Of a stretch of 64,000 nucleotides of DNA, positions 56,798-64,000 are shown piece after piece. The stretch spans positions 248,001-312,000 of the forward strand of contig NZ_JACFTB010000004.1 in NCBI RefSeq assembly GCF_014281965.1, read 5' to 3'. The notes beneath the pieces are model-generated. The model saw only the letters and a list, made by a program, of their open reading frames with translations, had not been told where the DNA came from and did no database searches. The stretch is from Rhodococcus sp. BP22 (GTDB lineage Bacteria; Actinomycetota; Actinomycetes; Mycobacteriales; Mycobacteriaceae). The first letter of the stretch is position 1, and each line of letters starts with the position of its first letter. A program made the translations under genes and the position numbers.

Positions 56798-57871
56798 GTG
56801 GAAGGCGAGTCTCAGCCGCCCGCCCCGGACAACCTTCCTGACGGCCCTGGAAATACAGCAGGACCGTCGCAGGGATCCAATGCATCGAGTACCCCTCGTG
56901 CCAAGCATATTCCGGTTCGATTAGGCCGAGCCGACGAACTGCTGGGTCCAGCGTTGACCGCAGTAGGCCCCGGTGGAGAAGGCAGCGTCATGATCGACGC
57001 CACCCTCGGGCTCGGTGGCCACTCCGAACACTTTTTGCGAACCTATCCCGGTGTCCGTCTTATCGGTCTCGACCGGGATCCGGCCGCTCTCGAACTCGCG
57101 AGTCGGCGCCTGTCCGAATTCTCCGACAGGACAACGTTCGTACATACGACGTACGACGGAATCGGTGCCGCGCTCGAAGAGGCAGGTCTTCCCGAGTACG
57201 AGTCCGTACATGCCATTCTCTTCGATCTCGGTGTTTCGTCGATGCAGTTGGACGAGGCCGAACGTGGATTCGCCTACTCGATAGACGCGCCTCTGGACAT
57301 GCGCATGGACTCGACGGTGGGAATTACCGCCGCGGACATCCTCAATACCTACAGCCATGGCGACATCGCGCGGGTGCTCAGTACCTATGGTGAAGAGCGG
57401 TTCGCGGGTCGTATCGCATCGGCGATCCTTCGTCGTCGGGCGATCACACCTTTCACCACGAGCGGTGCCCTGGTGGAACTTCTCTACGAGTCGATTCCGG
57501 CAGCGACGCGTCGCACGGGCGGGCATCCTGCCAAACGCACCTTTCAAGCTCTGCGCATCGAGGTCAATGGTGAGCTGGATTCGCTGGAGAAGGCAGTGCC
57601 TGCCGGTCTGGATGCTCTCTCGATCGGCGGACGAGTGGTCTTCATGTCCTACCAGTCGCTCGAAGATCGAGTAGTGAAGAAAGAGCTTGCTCCTCGGGTC
57701 AAATCTCGTAGCCCAGAGGGCCTTCCGGTGGAGCTCCCCGGGATGGGTCCTGAGTTCGCACTGCTCACCCGAGGTGCCGAACGCGCCTCGGAACAAGAAA
57801 TCGAAGACAACCCGCGTTCGGCGCCTGTGCGCCTACGTGCAGCCGAGCGCATCGCAAGGAGAGCGGCATGA
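56798..57871 (+). CDS. rsmH: 16S rRNA (cytosine1402-N4)-methyltransferase
   Basis: SAM-dependent methyltransferase that modifies C1402 of 16S rRNA. The 357-aa protein has a 40-residue polar extension, then [59 protein letters not shown] and [17 protein letters not shown] of the MraW family. GTG at 56798 with GGGAGG 7 nt upstream. Overlaps ftsL by 4 nt. Confidence 0.95.
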   Translation: MEGESQPPAPDNLPDGPGNTAGPSQGSNASSTPRAKHIPVRLGRADELLGPALTAVGPGGEGSVMIDATLGLGGHSEHFLRTYPGVRLIGLDRDPAALELASRRLSEFSDRTTFVHTTYDGIGAALEEAGLPEYESVHAILFDLGVSSMQLDEAERGFAYSIDAPLDMRMDSTVGITAADILNTYSHGDIARVLSTYGEERFAGRIASAILRRRAITPFTTSGALVELLYESIPAATRRTGGHPAKRTFQALRIEVNGELDSLEKAVPAGLDALSIGGRVVFMSYQSLEDRVVKKELAPRVKSRSPEGLPVELPGMGPEFALLTRGAERASEQEIEDNPRSAPVRLRAAERIARRAA

Positions 57872-58596
57872 CAATCACCGCGGGTTCGGCAGGAACTCGA
57901 CGTACGCGTCGAACACGAGCGACCTCGACGGAGACTGGTGCTGCACGCTCCGGTGCTGCCTTGCGCGCCTACGAGCGTCGTCAGCAGCGAGCCACGGTGC
58001 ACTCCGGGGACGCCGCGACTACCAGTCACGGCGCTGCTCGTTCATCTCTGTCCGGGGCGTCGATGACGGCCCGCATTCCGTTCGTCGCTCTGATAATCGG
58101 ACTGTTGTCGCTCGGGCTCGGCCTGACGCTGCTTCTGACGACTCGGTCGGCGGGGGATTCCTATGACCTGTCCGACGCCAAGGCGTACAACGAGGGACTC
58201 GTGCAGGAGCGTGCCTCGCTTCAACGCGACGTCGAATTGGCAGACTCGGCACCGGAACTCGCTAGGCGTGCCGCTGAGATGGGGATGGTACCGGCGGGGA
58301 ATGTTGCACGTCTCGTCGTGGCGCCCGATGGTTCCGTGCAGGTGATCGGGACGCCGGCTCCAGCGGAAGGCAAGCCGGTAGCGCCCTTGGATCCGCCGGA
58401 TTCGCAAAGTGTTTCGCCTACACAGTCACCCCCCTCGGTCACTCCGCGTTCGGCTTCTTCTCCCACACGTCCGACACCCGCCACGCCGAACACATCCATT
58501 GACGCTCGTGCCGGGGCTCTCGGTGAACAATTGGTTCCCATGAGTACCCAGTCGGAAAGTCCGTCGCCGGATAACGCGTCGGGTAGTCGGCAGTGA
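57868..58596 (+). CDS. ftsL: FtsL-like division protein (Rv2164c type)
   Basis: Bitopic septum protein partnering FtsB/FtsQ and FtsWI. The 242-aa protein has a long basic cytosolic N-terminus ([10 protein letters not shown]), one membrane helix (residues about 67-90), a leucine-zipper-like periplasmic coil ([29 protein letters not shown]) and a Pro/Ser-rich tail, as in actinobacterial FtsL. Overlaps both neighbours by 4 nt. Confidence 0.88.
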   Translation: MTITAGSAGTRRTRRTRATSTETGAARSGAALRAYERRQQRATVHSGDAATTSHGAARSSLSGASMTARIPFVALIIGLLSLGLGLTLLLTTRSAGDSYDLSDAKAYNEGLVQERASLQRDVELADSAPELARRAAEMGMVPAGNVARLVVAPDGSVQVIGTPAPAEGKPVAPLDPPDSQSVSPTQSPPSVTPRSASSPTRPTPATPNTSIDARAGALGEQLVPMSTQSESPSPDNASGSRQ

Positions 58597-60542
58597 CACG
58601 GCCGACCACCGGAACAGCTGGACGTCCACGGCCGACACGTCGAGCACCGGGGGTCGGCGCACGAGACGGCGCCAGGAGGCCCGCGACTCGATCATCAGGG
58701 TCGTCCCTGCCGCCTCGGAACCCTCGCCGCGGGCGCTTCGACGCGTCTTCCTTCGGTTTTCGGAGCGGGTTCGGTCGAGTTCTGATGTTCGGTGTGCTCG
58801 CACTCGTTGCGCTGCAACTCTTGTGGATCATGGGGGTCGATGGGACTCGGTTGTCGGCAGAGGCGGCTTCGCAACGCACGACGACGCTTGTCGATCCTGC
58901 GACCAGAGGCGCAATCACTGATCGCAACGGCAAGCCGATCGCGTTCACGATGGAGGCCAAAGCGCTGACGTTCCAGCCGGTTCGTGTTCGGAAGGAATTG
59001 GACGAGGCGCGAGCGAAGGATCCGACCGAGCCCGAAACCGACGATCGGTTGAAGGCCATTGCTGCCGGACTTCATGATGAACTCGGTGACATTGCGAGCG
59101 AGAAGGACATCCTCGCGAAGCTGAAGAGCAACGACACCTTCACTTACCTCGTGCGTGGAGTCGATTCGACGGTCGCAACCAAGATCAGCAAGGAATTCGA
59201 AGAAGTAGGACTGGAAAGACAGGACATCCGTGAATACCCGGGTGGATCGCTCGCCGCGAACATGGTGGGGGCAACGGGTTACGACGGACACGGTCTGCTG
59301 GGGCTGGAAGATTCGCTCGATTCCACTCTCGCAGGAACCGATGGATCTCAGACGTACGACCGCGGGTCCGACGGCGCGGTCATTCCGGGCAGCTGGCGTG
59401 ACAAGCAACCCGCCGTGAACGGCTCGAGCGTCGAATTGACGATCGACGCCGATCTTCAGTACTACGTGCAGCAGCAGGTGCAGTTGGCGAAGGATCTGTC
59501 CGGTGCGAAGGATGCTTCCGCTTTTGTGCAGGATGTGCGCACCGGTGAGGTTCTCGCCATGTCGAACGACAACACCTTCAACCCAGGTATCGGGGTCGGC
59601 AACAACGACAAGAACAAGCAGATGGGCAACCTCCCGGTCACGACCCCCTTCGAGCCCGGTTCGGTGAACAAGATCATCACTGCGGCGGCTGCGATCGAAT
59701 ACGGTCTGACAACGCCGGACGAGGTTCTGCAGGTACCTGGAAATATCTTCATGTCCGGCGTCTCGGTCAAGGATGCGTGGGAGCATGGGGTAGCGCCTTA
59801 CACGACGACAGGCGTGTTCGGGAAGTCTTCCAATGTCGGGACTTTGATTCTCGCGCAACGTGTCGGCGAAGATCGATACGCGGACATGTTGTCCCGCTTC
59901 GGCTTGGGGCAACGTAGCAACGTCGGTTTACCGTACGAAAGTGCCGGCAGCGTCCCGAGCCGCGACCAATGGTCGGGCGGCACATTTGCCAACCTTCCTA
60001 TTGGACAGGGTTTGTCCATGACACTGCTCCAGATGACGGCCATGTATCAGGCCATCGCCAATGACGGGGTGCGGATCCCACCACGAATCATTCGTTCGAC
60101 GACGGGTCCGAGCGGAGACACTACCGAGACCGAGCAGCCGGAGGGCGTGTACGTCGTCAGTCCGCAGACGGCATCGACCGTCCGTGACATGTTTCGCTCC
60201 GTCACACAGGACGACACCGGCAATCAACGGGGAACCGGGGTCGCGGCCGGTGTGCCCGGCTACCAGATCAGCGGCAAGACCGGTACGGCGCAGCAGGTCG
60301 ACCCGGAGTGCAAGTGCTACTCGAACTCGAACTACTGGATCACGTTCGCGGGGATCGCGCCCGCCGATGATCCTCGGTACGTGATCGGAATCATGCTCGA
60401 CGCACCGTCCCGGAGTGCCGACGGATCCGGTGGTCAGTCTGCCGCGCCGCTTTTCCACAACATCGCTAGCTGGATGCTTCAGCGTGACAGCGTGCCACTG
60501 TCGGCCGATCCCGGACGCAAACTGGTTCTGCAGGCCGACTGA
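58593..60542 (+). CDS. ftsI: Peptidoglycan transpeptidase FtsI (PbpB, PBP3)
   Basis: Class B penicillin-binding protein of the septum. The 649-aa protein has a basic N-terminus, one membrane helix (about 60-80), a PBP dimerisation domain and a transpeptidase domain with S357-x-x-K360 (PGSVNK), S412-x-N414 (KSSN) and K562TG (SGKTGT). A cysteine pair in CKC lies near the KTG motif. GTG start overlaps ftsL by 4 nt. Confidence 0.96.
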   Translation: MTRPTTGTAGRPRPTRRAPGVGARDGARRPATRSSGSSLPPRNPRRGRFDASSFGFRSGFGRVLMFGVLALVALQLLWIMGVDGTRLSAEAASQRTTTLVDPATRGAITDRNGKPIAFTMEAKALTFQPVRVRKELDEARAKDPTEPETDDRLKAIAAGLHDELGDIASEKDILAKLKSNDTFTYLVRGVDSTVATKISKEFEEVGLERQDIREYPGGSLAANMVGATGYDGHGLLGLEDSLDSTLAGTDGSQTYDRGSDGAVIPGSWRDKQPAVNGSSVELTIDADLQYYVQQQVQLAKDLSGAKDASAFVQDVRTGEVLAMSNDNTFNPGIGVGNNDKNKQMGNLPVTTPFEPGSVNKIITAAAAIEYGLTTPDEVLQVPGNIFMSGVSVKDAWEHGVAPYTTTGVFGKSSNVGTLILAQRVGEDRYADMLSRFGLGQRSNVGLPYESAGSVPSRDQWSGGTFANLPIGQGLSMTLLQMTAMYQAIANDGVRIPPRIIRSTTGPSGDTTETEQPEGVYVVSPQTASTVRDMFRSVTQDDTGNQRGTGVAAGVPGYQISGKTGTAQQVDPECKCYSNSNYWITFAGIAPADDPRYVIGIMLDAPSRSADGSGGQSAAPLFHNIASWMLQRDSVPLSADPGRKLVLQAD

Positions 60543-60731
60543 CATGATTACCTTCTGCTCTGTGATCGCGATCGACGAATCGGACCAACTCCCGATTCGG
60601 GTCCGGGTGCACTCGCCGGTAACCTAACTCGTCGGCCTCTTCCGCACATTCGGGGGTTTTGGATATCCGTGTCGACGACCGCGCCCCCGGCGGACCCGAG
60701 ACATCCTCGCAGCCGGGCAGAAAGGAGCACA

Positions 60732-62333
60732 GTGACTGTGCCAGAAGTGCCGCAGCCTGCTCCGACGGCGTTTCGCCCGTCGAAGCCGCCCCACACGTCG
60801 GTCGAGGACCTTGCCGACGCGTCGAACGCGGTGGTCGTAGACGATGAGGTGACGCAGCGAATTGCTGTCACCGGCATCGACCTGCGCGCACAGGGCATCG
60901 AGCGCGGCGACCTTTTCGCAGCGCTCCCTGGATCGTCCGTACATGGTGCGACGTTCGTCGAGGATGCGCTGGAACGGGGTGCGGTCGCGATCCTCACCGA
61001 TTCCGAGGGCATGGACATCGTCCGTGGTAAGTATCCGCAGTTGCCGGTGCCGGTTTTGCTGCACGAGAGCCCGAGGATGATTCTCGGCACCGTCTCGGCA
61101 CTCGTCTACGGCAATCCTTCCGAGAACATGACCGTCATCGGCATTACCGGCACGTCCGGAAAGACGACGACGGCGTATCTCCTCGAGGCTGCGTTGGTCG
61201 CGGCAGGCAGGGTGACGGGGTTGATCGGGACCATCGAGACGAAGATCGCTGGTTCCCGAGTCCCGAGTGCCCTCACCACTCCTGAAGCGCCTCAATTGCA
61301 CGCGTTGTTCGCGGTGATGCTCGAGCGCGGCATCGATACGGTGGTCATGGAGGTGTCCAGTCATGCCTTGGCGCTCGGCCGCGTCGACGGCACGGTGTTC
61401 TCGGTCGGCGCCTTCACCAACTTGTCGCAAGATCATCTGGATTTCCATGATTCCCTCGAGGACTACTTCCAGGCGAAGAGTCGACTGTTCACTGCCGAGT
61501 CGCGCGTCCGAAGCCGCTCGGCCGTCGTGTGTATCGACGACGATTGGGGAAAGCGGATGGCCGACATAGCTCGTGCGGCCGGGACGAGTGTCTTGACCGC
61601 CTCGGTCGCTGCGCACTCCGATTGGACGATCGCAGACTGGTCGAAGGAAGCCAACGGCACACAGACTTTTTCGATCGTCGAGCCAGGTGGTGCGAGCTAC
61701 CCCGCCGAGATTCGACTACCCGGCCGATACAACGTCGCCAATGCGGTACTGGCCGCTGCAGCATGTTCGGCGGCAGGGGTGGATGTCCGCCGCGCGATCC
61801 GCGGTATGTCCGAGGTCGACGTCCCCGGCAGGGTGCAACGCATCGTTCGTGGCCAGGACTTTCTGGCCGTGGTCGACTACGCACACAAGCCTGCCGCAGT
61901 GGAAGCCGTTATCGAGACATTACGAGAACAGACCTCGGGGCGGATTGCTGTCGTCCTCGGTGCAGGCGGAGACCGAGACAAGGCGAAGCGCCCGTTGATG
62001 GGTGCCGCCGGAGCACGCGGGGCGGACCTGCTGGTGATCACCGACGACAATCCACGCTCGGAGGATCCGTCGGCGATCCGGGACGCGATGTACGAGGGGG
62101 CGTTGGCCGTCGACCCGCAGGCGCGCGGTGAGGTCCGAAATGTGGCCGGCCGAGAATCCGCCATCATCGAGGCTGTGAAGTGGGCCAGTGCGGGCGATGT
62201 CGTTCTGGTCGCGGGCAAGGGCCACGAAACCGGACAGGATATCGCGGGTGTGAAGTATCCATTCGATGATCGGGTGGTTCTTGCGGCCGCCATCGACAGC
62301 AGGATCGACTCAGAAGCAGGAGATCCATCGTGA
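60732..62333 (+). CDS. murE: UDP-MurNAc-tripeptide ligase (meso-DAP adding)
   Basis: Adds meso-diaminopimelate to UDP-MurNAc-L-Ala-D-Glu. The 533-aa protein has the ATP-binding GTSGKTT (140-146) and the DAP-specific DNPRSEDP (439-446). GTG at 60732 with AAAGGAG 5 nt upstream decides the start; an in-frame GTG at 60669 is possible. A gap of 189 bp separates it from ftsI with no gene in it; mycobacteria have PE/PPE genes inserted there. Confidence 0.96.
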   Translation: MTVPEVPQPAPTAFRPSKPPHTSVEDLADASNAVVVDDEVTQRIAVTGIDLRAQGIERGDLFAALPGSSVHGATFVEDALERGAVAILTDSEGMDIVRGKYPQLPVPVLLHESPRMILGTVSALVYGNPSENMTVIGITGTSGKTTTAYLLEAALVAAGRVTGLIGTIETKIAGSRVPSALTTPEAPQLHALFAVMLERGIDTVVMEVSSHALALGRVDGTVFSVGAFTNLSQDHLDFHDSLEDYFQAKSRLFTAESRVRSRSAVVCIDDDWGKRMADIARAAGTSVLTASVAAHSDWTIADWSKEANGTQTFSIVEPGGASYPAEIRLPGRYNVANAVLAAAACSAAGVDVRRAIRGMSEVDVPGRVQRIVRGQDFLAVVDYAHKPAAVEAVIETLREQTSGRIAVVLGAGGDRDKAKRPLMGAAGARGADLLVITDDNPRSEDPSAIRDAMYEGALAVDPQARGEVRNVAGRESAIIEAVKWASAGDVVLVAGKGHETGQDIAGVKYPFDDRVVLAAAIDSRIDSEAGDPS

Positions 62334-63859
62334 AAGCGTTGACACTCGCCGAGATCGCAAACATCGTCGGCGGAACCCTGCACGACGTGCCGGACCCGTC
62401 ACGGATCGTCGACGGGTCGGTCGAGTTCGATTCCCGCAAGGTAAATCCGGGAGGTCTGTTCCTGGCGTTGCCGGGAGCGAAGGTCGACGGACACGACCAT
62501 GCAGCGGCAGCAGTGGCCGCTGGTGCCGTGGCCGTCCTGGCGGCCCGTCCCGTCGGGGTGCCCGCAATCGTCGTCGAACCGGCTCCGCACGACAGTCGAG
62601 CCATGGCTCTCGAGCACGATCGCGATGGATCAGGCGCCGCGGTTCTCGGCGCGTTGGCTGCATTGGCTCGTGCCTCTGTTGTCGACCTGGCGAATACGAC
62701 CTCGCTGACGGTCGTCGGCGTGACCGGATCCTCGGGAAAGACGTCGACGAAGGATCTACTGGCCTCGGTACTGGCTCCGCTGGGTTCTGTTGTTGCGCCG
62801 CCCGGGTCGTTCAACAACGAACTGGGCCATCCCTGGACGGCCCTTCGGGCCGACGAAACCACGAAGTTCTTGGTTCTCGAGTTGTCGGCGCGAGGTGTGG
62901 GGCACGTGGCCGCTTTGGCTTCGATCGCGCCTCCGCGAATCGGCGTCGTTTTGAACGTCGGAACGGCCCATCTCGGCGAGTTCGGATCGAGAGAGAAGAT
63001 TGCACTTGCCAAAGGTGAATTGATCGAAGCGCTTCCGAATGCCGCGAACGGCGGTGTTGCGATTCTCAACGCGGACGATCCGCTGGTGTTGTCGATGAGG
63101 TCACGGACGTCGGCTCGAGTGGTCACAGTCGGGCATTCTGTGGAAGCCGATGTTCGAGCAACGGACGTCGAACTCGACGCCGACGCGCGCGCGAGCTTCA
63201 CTCTTGTCACCTCTACCGGGAGCATCGGCATCGCTCTCGCAGTCCACGGTGAACATCAGGTAGGCAACGCACTGGCCGCGGCCGCTGTGGCCCTCGAATG
63301 CGGCGCGAGCCTCGAGATGATCGCGACCGCGCTTGCCGGTTCCAGTGCCACCTCGGTTCGTCGGATGGATGTTCGTACCCGTCCCGACGGGGTGACCGTC
63401 GTCAACGATTCGTACAATGCCAATCCCGATTCGATGCGGGCTGCGCTCAAAGCACTGGTTTCGATGTCGCGCTCGGGTAGCGGGCCGCGTCGACGGACGT
63501 GGGCCGTATTGGGTGAAATGGGCGAACTGGGTCCAGAATCAGTCATCGAGCACGACGCGATCGGAAGGCTGGCCGTGCGACTCGATGTGAGTCGTCTGGT
63601 GATCGTCGACTCCGGTCGTCCGACACGAGCGCTCCACCAGGGCGCGGTGATGGAGGGGTCGTGGGGTGAGGAGTCGATGCTCGTGTCCGGCGATGCGGAG
63701 GCAATCGCGGTTTTACGACGCGAGGTGCTGCCCGGTGACATCGTCCTGGTGAAGGCTTCGCAGTCGGTCGCGTTGTGGTCGGTGGCCGAGGCGTTGCTGA
63801 AAGCGCCGAACGAGGCAGATGGAGAGAACGAGACGATGACACCGGAGGAATCGCAGTGA
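62330..63859 (+). CDS. murF: UDP-MurNAc-pentapeptide synthetase (D-Ala-D-Ala adding)
   Basis: Adds D-Ala-D-Ala to the UDP-MurNAc-tripeptide. The 509-aa Mur ligase has [13 protein letters not shown] (ATP site), [25 protein letters not shown] and [15 protein letters not shown] start overlaps the murE stop by 4 nt; its stop overlaps the mraY start by 4 nt. Confidence 0.96.
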   Translation: MKALTLAEIANIVGGTLHDVPDPSRIVDGSVEFDSRKVNPGGLFLALPGAKVDGHDHAAAAVAAGAVAVLAARPVGVPAIVVEPAPHDSRAMALEHDRDGSGAAVLGALAALARASVVDLANTTSLTVVGVTGSSGKTSTKDLLASVLAPLGSVVAPPGSFNNELGHPWTALRADETTKFLVLELSARGVGHVAALASIAPPRIGVVLNVGTAHLGEFGSREKIALAKGELIEALPNAANGGVAILNADDPLVLSMRSRTSARVVTVGHSVEADVRATDVELDADARASFTLVTSTGSIGIALAVHGEHQVGNALAAAAVALECGASLEMIATALAGSSATSVRRMDVRTRPDGVTVVNDSYNANPDSMRAALKALVSMSRSGSGPRRRTWAVLGEMGELGPESVIEHDAIGRLAVRLDVSRLVIVDSGRPTRALHQGAVMEGSWGEESMLVSGDAEAIAVLRREVLPGDIVLVKASQSVALWSVAEALLKAPNEADGENETMTPEESQ

Positions 63860-64000
63860 GACAGATCCTCTTCGCCGGAGGTATTGCACTCGCTGTGGCG
63901 ATCCTGCTCACGCCTGTGCTGATCAAGGCGTTCTCGAAGCAAGGATTCGGGCAGGAGATTCGGGTCGAAGGGCCTGCAAGTCACCAGTCCAAGCGCGGGA
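63856..64000 (+). CDS. mraY: Phospho-MurNAc-pentapeptide transferase, N-terminal part
   Basis: Makes lipid I from UDP-MurNAc-pentapeptide and undecaprenyl phosphate. Only 48 codons are visible: a first membrane helix ([23 protein letters not shown]) and the [17 protein letters not shown] loop typical of MraY. GTG start overlaps murF (GTGA). The rest lies beyond the window. Confidence 0.93.
   Translation, partial: MRQILFAGGIALAVAILLTPVLIKAFSKQGFGQEIRVEGPASHQSKRG

Noticed and set aside
58695..59912. 405-codon minus-strand frame
   Set aside because: Antisense to ftsI, which has all PBP motifs.

Overview
This window comes from a high-GC mycolic-acid-bearing actinobacterium, most likely a Rhodococcus, and on balance the R. 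erythropolis neighbourhood of that genus. Evidence seen or recognised: about 60 tightly packed genes with GC-rich third positions, many GTG/TTG starts, a CrtO-type carotenoid ketolase that closely resembles the R. erythropolis enzyme I remember, and a gene order that follows (in reverse) the Mycobacterium tuberculosis segment Rv2215 (dlaT) to about Rv2156c (mraY). Species assignment is inference from memory of protein families, not from a search. I see no rRNA, tRNA, CRISPR array, insertion sequence or prophage.

Layout. 1-8.7 kb: the 5' part of sucB (E2 of 2-oxoacid dehydrogenase), leucyl aminopeptidase, gcvT, ilvE and the late cobalamin genes cobU-cobT-cobS behind a DUF3043 membrane protein. 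8.8-13.5 kb: glycerate kinase, an A-type Fe-S carrier, adenosine kinase and asnB. 13.6-21 kb: the respiratory supercomplex genes ctaC-ctaF, then on the other strand ctaE-qcrC-qcrA-qcrB, with an unusual 1.2 kb insert between the two blocks. 21-25 kb: trpD, a stand-alone RAM-domain protein, a DnaQ/UvrC-like fusion nuclease and a small Cys-rich protein. 25-28.8 kb: two NlpC/P60 peptidoglycan hydrolases, the first behind a c-di-AMP (ydaO-type) riboswitch, and a lipoprotein with a gluzincin zinc-protease motif. 28.8-38 kb: envelope lipid and glycolipid genes (pimB, fadD15, a START-domain/ArsA-ATPase cluster, a ROK kinase, plsC, an alpha-mannosyltransferase). 38-42.6 kb: a 3'-5' exoribonuclease, class II DAHP synthase, PknL with four PASTA repeats and its neighbour, the Rv2175c-type DNA-binding protein. 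42.5-53.7 kb: a carotenoid pathway (crtB, crtI, prenyl diphosphate synthase, glycosyltransferase, cruF-like, crtO) interleaved with lipomannan genes mptA and lppM and with metF. 53.7-55.7 kb: a GNAT acetyltransferase, a HEPN-domain gene behind a perfect LexA box, and a DUF3040 membrane protein. 55.8-64 kb: the start of the division and cell wall (dcw) operon, mraZ-rsmH-ftsL-ftsI-murE-murF-mraY.

Regulation visible in the sequence: three MraZ-type repeats at exact 10-bp spacing before mraZ, tandem hairpins inside a long-range helix before rsmH (the mraW RNA motif), a LexA box, a c-di-AMP riboswitch, several hairpin terminators (three of them between convergent genes), and about a dozen genes whose start codon lies 6-8 nt after a TAnnnT -10 box, which suggests leaderless mRNAs.

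Most of the window is conserved core genome. The parts that depart from the mycobacterial layout are the carotenoid genes, the insert between ctaF and qcrB, the PASTA domains on PknL, and the SOS-type control of the HEPN gene. The least understood conserved module is the SRPBCC/ArsA cluster at 32-34.7 kb.
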